DNA of 33,631 bases from positions 21,199 to 54,829 of the forward strand of contig DFFO01000044.1 of NCBI GenBank assembly GCA_002369255.1, read 5' to 3'. The position numbers and the translations under genes were made by a program. Source of the stretch: Lachnospiraceae bacterium UBA3774 (GTDB lineage Bacteria > Bacillota > Clostridia > Lachnospirales > Lachnospiraceae). Shown here one piece after another: positions 30,011 to 33,631 of the stretch; position 1 is the stretch's first letter; the number at the start of each line of letters is the position of its first letter. Below the pieces are notes generated by a model. It saw nothing but the letters and a program-made list of their open reading frames with translations, had not been told where the DNA came from and made no database searches.

Positions 30011-31987
30011 TTATTCTCCCCTTATCATATCAAGAGCATCCTTTTCCGTGATGATGGGAATACCGAGCTGTTTTGCCGTTTTGTTTTTTGAAGAGCCGGA
30101 CGCGGGATCGTTATTGATAAGATATGAAGTCTTTGCGGAAACAGAACCGGCCACCTTTCCGCCAAGTCCTTCTATCAGATCCTGAAGCTCCTTTCTGTTG
30201 GAAAAATGCTCAAGCGCACCTGTGATGACAAAAGTCTTCCCGCCAAGGTCCGCGCCTACGGCCTGTTTTTCTTCTTCAAAAACCACCTCGGATAAGAGCC
30301 TGTCTATGATCTGCTGGTTTTCGGCCTTTGAAAAAAACGCAATGATCTGATCCGCAAGTATCTCGCCGATCCCTTCTATCCGCACAAGGTCTTCTTTTTT
30401 CGGACGCCTGAGCGCTTCGAGATCTCCTTTGTATGCCTTTACTATCATTTTTGCGTTTGCAAGACCGATTCCTTCTATCCCGAGTCCGTAAAGAAATCTT
30501 ACAAGTGTGGTCTTTCTGGCATTATTTATGCTTTCAATAAGATTTTCGAAGGATTTTTCACCGAAACCCTCCATTTCCACTATGGTTTTTTTGTATTTTT
30601 CAAGATCGAAAATATCCGGAAGCTGTCTGATCATTCCGATATCGATGAATTTCTCAAGCGTAGCTTCGGAAAGTCCCTCTATATTCATCGCATTTCTGCT
30701 TACGAAAAGGTCAAAGCCTTTTATCTGTTTTGCGGGGCAGGCGGGATTTTCGCAATGAAGCGTCATTACTCCGTTTCCGAAATCAATTGTCGTTTTTTGT
30801 CCGCATACCGGGCAGTTTTCCGGAATCACCACCGAGTCGCTTCCGGTCAGGTTTTCGGAGATCTGCGGAATGATCATATTCGCTTTGTAAACGGTAATGC
30901 GATCTCCTATTCCGAGCTTTAGGGTTCTTACTATGCTTACGTTATGCACGCTCGCCCTGGTAACCACTGTTCCCTCAAGTTCTACGGGATCAAAGATCGC
31001 TACAGGATTTATCAGTCCCGTCCTGCTCGCACTCCATTCTATTTCTCTGAGCGTAGTCTGTGCAAGCTCGTCCTTCCATTTGAAGGCCATGGCGTTTCTC
31101 GGCGCTTTCGCAGTCCTGCCGAGGCTCTGTCCGTAGGCGATATCGTCCATCAAAAGGACAAGACCGTCAGAGGGAATATCGTTTTTTTCTATGTTTCCCG
31201 CAAAGCCTGCGATAGCTTCTTTTAAAAAGGCCCCGTAGATCTTTTCGTAATAAACCACTTCAAAGCCCTGCCCTTTTAACCATTCAAACTGCTTTTCACG
31301 CGAGTTTTCAAAGTCTTCTCCATCCGCAGACACGAGCGCAAACGCGATGAAATTCACGTTTCTTTTTGCCGTAATTGCAGAATCGAGCTGTCTTACGGAG
31401 CCTGAGCATAGATTTCTGGGGTTTTTGTATTTGCCGCTTTCATCGGTTATTTCGGAGTTTATTTTTTCAAAATCGGAATATTTTATTACCGCCTCGCCGC
31501 GCAGTACCAGCTCTCCTTTGAACGGAATCGTGAGCGGAAGGTTTTTAAAAGTCTTTGCGTTTGCGGTAACTACTTCGCCTACTTCTCCGTTACCTCTGGT
31601 GACTGCCTTTGTCAGTTTCCCGTCATTATAAGTCAGAACGACCGTAAGGCCGTCCATTTTCCAGGAAAGGAGCGCCGCCTTATCACCGAGCCACGATATC
31701 AGCTCGTCGGGATTTTTTGTCTTTGAAAGGGACAGCATGGGCTCGGGATGGATTTCCTTCGGGAGTTCCGAAAGCACTTCATATCCCACTTTTTGAGTAG
31801 GACTTCCCGCCATAACAACGCCCGTTTCTTTTTCGAGCATTTCAAGCTCATCATAGAGCCTGTCATATTCGATATTGGGCATGATCTCTCTTCCCTCTGC
31901 ATAATAAGCTTTTGAGGCTTCGCCAAGCAGGGCGGTCAGGTCTTTTATTCTGAGTACCTTTTCTTCTTTTTTCATTTCTTTTGCCAT
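30011..31987 (-). CDS. ligA: NAD+-dependent DNA ligase
   Basis: LigA (658 residues, near the usual 660-670) seals nicks in replication and repair. The order is: Ia region with the Tyr/Asp NAD site (YYAEGREIM, EYDRLYDEL), adenylation motif WKMDG with Lys110, OB fold, a zinc finger (CPVCG and CENPAC), helix-hairpin-helix repeats (IEGIGLANA, IEGIGEILADQII), and a C-terminal BRCT domain from about 580 (GKTFVITGALEHFSNR). The usual CELKIDG and RGDGxxGEDVT signatures appear as LLSWKMDG and RGNGEVGEVVT, a variant I associate with Clostridia LigA. The ATG has a weak SD two bases after the rluF stop. Confidence 0.96.
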   Translation of the reverse strand: MAKEMKKEEKVLRIKDLTALLGEASKAYYAEGREIMPNIEYDRLYDELEMLEKETGVVMAGSPTQKVGYEVLSELPKEIHPEPMLSLSKTKNPDELISWLGDKAALLSWKMDGLTVVLTYNDGKLTKAVTRGNGEVGEVVTANAKTFKNLPLTIPFKGELVLRGEAVIKYSDFEKINSEITDESGKYKNPRNLCSGSVRQLDSAITAKRNVNFIAFALVSADGEDFENSREKQFEWLKGQGFEVVYYEKIYGAFLKEAIAGFAGNIEKNDIPSDGLVLLMDDIAYGQSLGRTAKAPRNAMAFKWKDELAQTTLREIEWSASRTGLINPVAIFDPVELEGTVVTRASVHNVSIVRTLKLGIGDRITVYKANMIIPQISENLTGSDSVVIPENCPVCGQKTTIDFGNGVMTLHCENPACPAKQIKGFDLFVSRNAMNIEGLSEATLEKFIDIGMIRQLPDIFDLEKYKKTIVEMEGFGEKSFENLIESINNARKTTLVRFLYGLGIEGIGLANAKMIVKAYKGDLEALRRPKKEDLVRIEGIGEILADQIIAFFSKAENQQIIDRLLSEVVFEEEKQAVGADLGGKTFVITGALEHFSNRKELQDLIEGLGGKVAGSVSAKTSYLINNDPASGSSKNKTAKQLGIPIITEKDALDMIRGE

Positions 31988-31989
31988 TA

Positions 31990-32721
31990 TTATTTCTTTT
32001 TAAGCGCCGCTTTAAGTTCTCCGATTTCCGTTTCGGACAGCTGTCTGTATTTTCCCGGCTCAATACCGCCGAGCAGCACGTTCATAACCCTTATGCGCCG
32101 CAAATTTCTTACCCTGTATCCCAAAGCGCTGCACATCCTTCTGATCTGTCTGTTCATGCCTTGCGTAAGAATGATATTGAATGAGTCGGCGTTTGTTTTT
32201 TTCACCCGGCAGGGTCTGGTCCGGTATATTTTTCCGTCTATTTCAATGCTAACGCCGCTGCGCATTTCTTCGAGAAATTCAAACGTCACTGGCCTATCCA
32301 CTTTGACCTCGTATTCTTTTTCATGATGATTTGAACCTCTCCCGACTGCGTCGGCAAGCTCGCCGTTGTTTGTCATAAGTATCAGTCCTTCGGACTCTTT
32401 GTCAAGACGTCCGATGGAAAAAACGCGAACCGGGAGGTCTATCAGTGACGAAAGCGTTTTCTCGTTTTTAAAATGCGCCTCCGTGCAGACATATCCAGCA
32501 GGTTTGTTGACGGCGATCACGATCTCGTTGCAGGCGGGAACAATCTCTTTTTCCCCTATCCTGACTGTATCTGATGATGAGATCTGCATACCTGCTTTTG
32601 CCGGCGCGCCGTTTACAAAAACGCGGCCCTTTGCGATCAGGCTGTCAGCCTGCCTTCTGCTGCAGACTCCGCACTCGCTGATATATTTATTTAATCTGAC
32701 TGTTGATCTGTTTTCCGTCAT
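31990..32721 (-). CDS. rluF: 23S rRNA pseudouridine synthase, RluF-type
   Basis: A 243-residue RsuA-family pseudouridine synthase. Residues about 8-55 form an S4 RNA-binding domain (RLNKYISECGVCSRRQAD). The catalytic aspartate is Asp107 in GRLDKESEGLILMTN. The TQGMNRQIRRMCSALGYRV motif is that of RluF (U2604 of 23S rRNA in E. coli) more than RluB/RsuA. The site modified in this organism is inferred. The ATG at 32721 has no visible SD and lies 11 bases after a very stable hairpin, which is odd in a genome where most SDs are strong. Confidence 0.9.
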   Translation of the reverse strand: MTENRSTVRLNKYISECGVCSRRQADSLIAKGRVFVNGAPAKAGMQISSSDTVRIGEKEIVPACNEIVIAVNKPAGYVCTEAHFKNEKTLSSLIDLPVRVFSIGRLDKESEGLILMTNNGELADAVGRGSNHHEKEYEVKVDRPVTFEFLEEMRSGVSIEIDGKIYRTRPCRVKKTNADSFNIILTQGMNRQIRRMCSALGYRVRNLRRIRVMNVLLGGIEPGKYRQLSETEIGELKAALKKK

Positions 32722-32732
32722 TTTTTTGATGC

Positions 32733-32762
32733 GGCGGCCGCGCCAAAAGGCAAACGGCCGCC
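32733..32762 (-). repeat. Stable GC-rich hairpin between thrS and rluF
   Basis: GGCGGCCG (32733-32740) pairs with CGGCCGCC (32755-32762), with an inner GCC/GGC stem. No T-run follows in either direction, so it does not look like a terminator. It fills most of the 49-base gap before the SD-less rluF start. Confidence 0.65.
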
Positions 32763-32770
32763 ATGCTGCA

Positions 32771-33631
32771 TTACTTTGATTTTTCTTCCTTGCGGATACG
32801 CTTTGTTTTTATCTCATCGAGTATGCTTTCCATAAACTCTGCCAGAGTCTTGCTTCCCTCGTCACCCTCAAATCTCGAACTTACGGAAACGGTATTCGTG
32901 CTTTCTTCTTTTTCGCCTACGATGAGCCAATAAGGAAGCCTGTCCATTCTCGCCTCGCGGATCTTAAAGCCGAGCTTTTCTGAGCGGGAATCAACGCTTG
33001 CCCTGATGCCGTGAGCTTTTAACGTTTTTCCGATTTCCTCTGCGTAAGCCGAGTATTTATCTGAGATCGGAAGCACTCTTACCTGTTCCGGGCAGAGCCA
33101 CGTGGGGAATTTACCTTCATAATGCTCTATCAGCCAGGCCAGCGTGCGCTCATAGCAGCCCATTGACGTTCTGTGGATAATGTAGGGCAGCGCCTTGTTT
33201 CCGTCCTGGTCTATATAATACATTCCGAACTTTTCGGCTATGGCGCAGTCAAGCTGGATGGTGATCATGGTATCTTCTTTGCCGTAAACGTTTTTGGCCT
33301 GAATGTCTATCTTGGGACCGTAGAAGGCCGCTTCTCCGTCCGCCTCAACAAACGGGATATTGTTTTTTCTCATAACATTACGCAGATAATCCTGCGTGCT
33401 GTTCCAGTATTCCTCGTCCCCGAGATATTTCTCCGTATTTTCCGGATCCCACTTTGACAGACGGTACGTTACCTCGTCCTGGAGTCCGAGCGTCGTCATT
33501 ACGTAGTTTGCAAGCTCTACGCAGGCAGTCAGCTCCTCTTCGGCCTGATCCGGGCGAAGAATGATATGCCCCTCGGTAATGGTAAACTGTCTTACTCTGG
33601 TAAGGCCGTGCATTTCTCCGGAATCTTCGTT
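32771..33631 (-). CDS. thrS: Threonyl-tRNA synthetase, C-terminal part (runs off window)
   Basis: The last 286 residues of a class II synthetase that charges tRNA-Thr. The open frame continues to the window edge (NEDSGEMHGLTRVRQF), so the Met at 33613 is internal. Visible are motif 2 region residues (GLTRVRQF), FYGPKIDI, TIQLDC, the motif 3 HRTSMGCYERTLAWLIEHY, and the anticodon-binding domain (PEQVRVLPISDKY, SEKLGFKIREA, WLIVGEKE). It is the first recognised gene of a leftward cluster with rluF, ligA and the reductase. Any T-box would lie outside the window. Confidence 0.96.
   Translation of the reverse strand, partial: NEDSGEMHGLTRVRQFTITEGHIILRPDQAEEELTACVELANYVMTTLGLQDEVTYRLSKWDPENTEKYLGDEEYWNSTQDYLRNVMRKNNIPFVEADGEAAFYGPKIDIQAKNVYGKEDTMITIQLDCAIAEKFGMYYIDQDGNKALPYIIHRTSMGCYERTLAWLIEHYEGKFPTWLCPEQVRVLPISDKYSAYAEEIGKTLKAHGIRASVDSRSEKLGFKIREARMDRLPYWLIVGEKEESTNTVSVSSRFEGDEGSKTLAEFMESILDEIKTKRIRKEEKSK

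Noticed and set aside
33596..33613. Met at 33613 as the start of a short synthetase paralogue
   Set aside because: The frame stays open to the window edge with typical ThrS sequence before the Met, so this is a truncated view of full-length thrS.
1..33631. CRISPR arrays, tRNA or rRNA genes, toxin-antitoxin pairs
   Set aside because: No regularly spaced repeats, cloverleaf-like intergenic sequence or small paired genes were found; all gaps are under about 210 bases and are described individually.

Overview
The window reads as chromosomal DNA of an anaerobic, Gram-positive-type (monoderm) Firmicute, most likely a Clostridia/Lachnospiraceae-like gut organism. Sequence supports for this are a TsaB-RimI fusion, QueH, a DUF5721-like protein, a Clostridia-type LigA, citrate lyase, acetate kinase, and a type IV pilus (T4P) locus with PilM/N/O but no outer-membrane secretin (PilQ) or PilP. 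Base composition looks even throughout, stops are TAA, TAG and TGA, and SD sequences are mostly strong. No tRNA, rRNA, CRISPR, IS element or integrase was found, and no gene-free stretch exceeds 300 bases.

Layout from left to right. (1) 1-255: start of a PTS-type IIC membrane protein, leftward, running off the window. (2) 398-3181: leftward citDEF operon (citrate lyase), with its own promoter and terminator but without citC/citX/citG. (3) 3332-6815: leftward operon tsaB::rimI-tsaE-rnz-tsaD for t6A modification and tRNA 3' processing, with overlapping genes and a clear terminator. (4) 6984-10545: rightward ppk2-ppk1 operon for polyphosphate metabolism, facing ackA across a shared terminator. 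(5) 10592-13010: ackA and a DUF5721-like gene (leftward) and queH (rightward), the last two fired from interlocked divergent promoters. (6) 13007-15145: a leftward OmpR-type response regulator and sensor kinase directly behind the pilus operon. (7) 15229-28047: a leftward T4P operon of about 12.8 kb. (8) 28208-28684: an orphan coiled-coil/HTH protein upstream of the pilus operon. (9) 28891-33631: leftward thrS-rluF-ligA-aldo/keto reductase, ending in a terminator.

The pilus locus is the most interesting part. In transcription order it encodes three minor pseudopilins (PilX-, PilV- and PilW-like), the PilB ATPase, PilC, the major pilin, prepilin peptidase, PilM, PilN, PilO, a giant 1043-residue protein with a genuine class III prepilin leader fused to a cysteine-rich, glycine-motif (GLUG-like) and InlB-like ectodomain, and a 754-residue secreted protein with Listeria-Bacteroides-type repeats. 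I infer that the giant pilin is a tip adhesin and that the secreted protein is its partner. No PilT retraction ATPase is present. The operon leader can form three mutually exclusive helices, one of which masks the first SD, so the pilus may be controlled by an RNA switch as well as by the neighbouring two-component system and HTH protein. These regulatory links are inference from position and sequence only.
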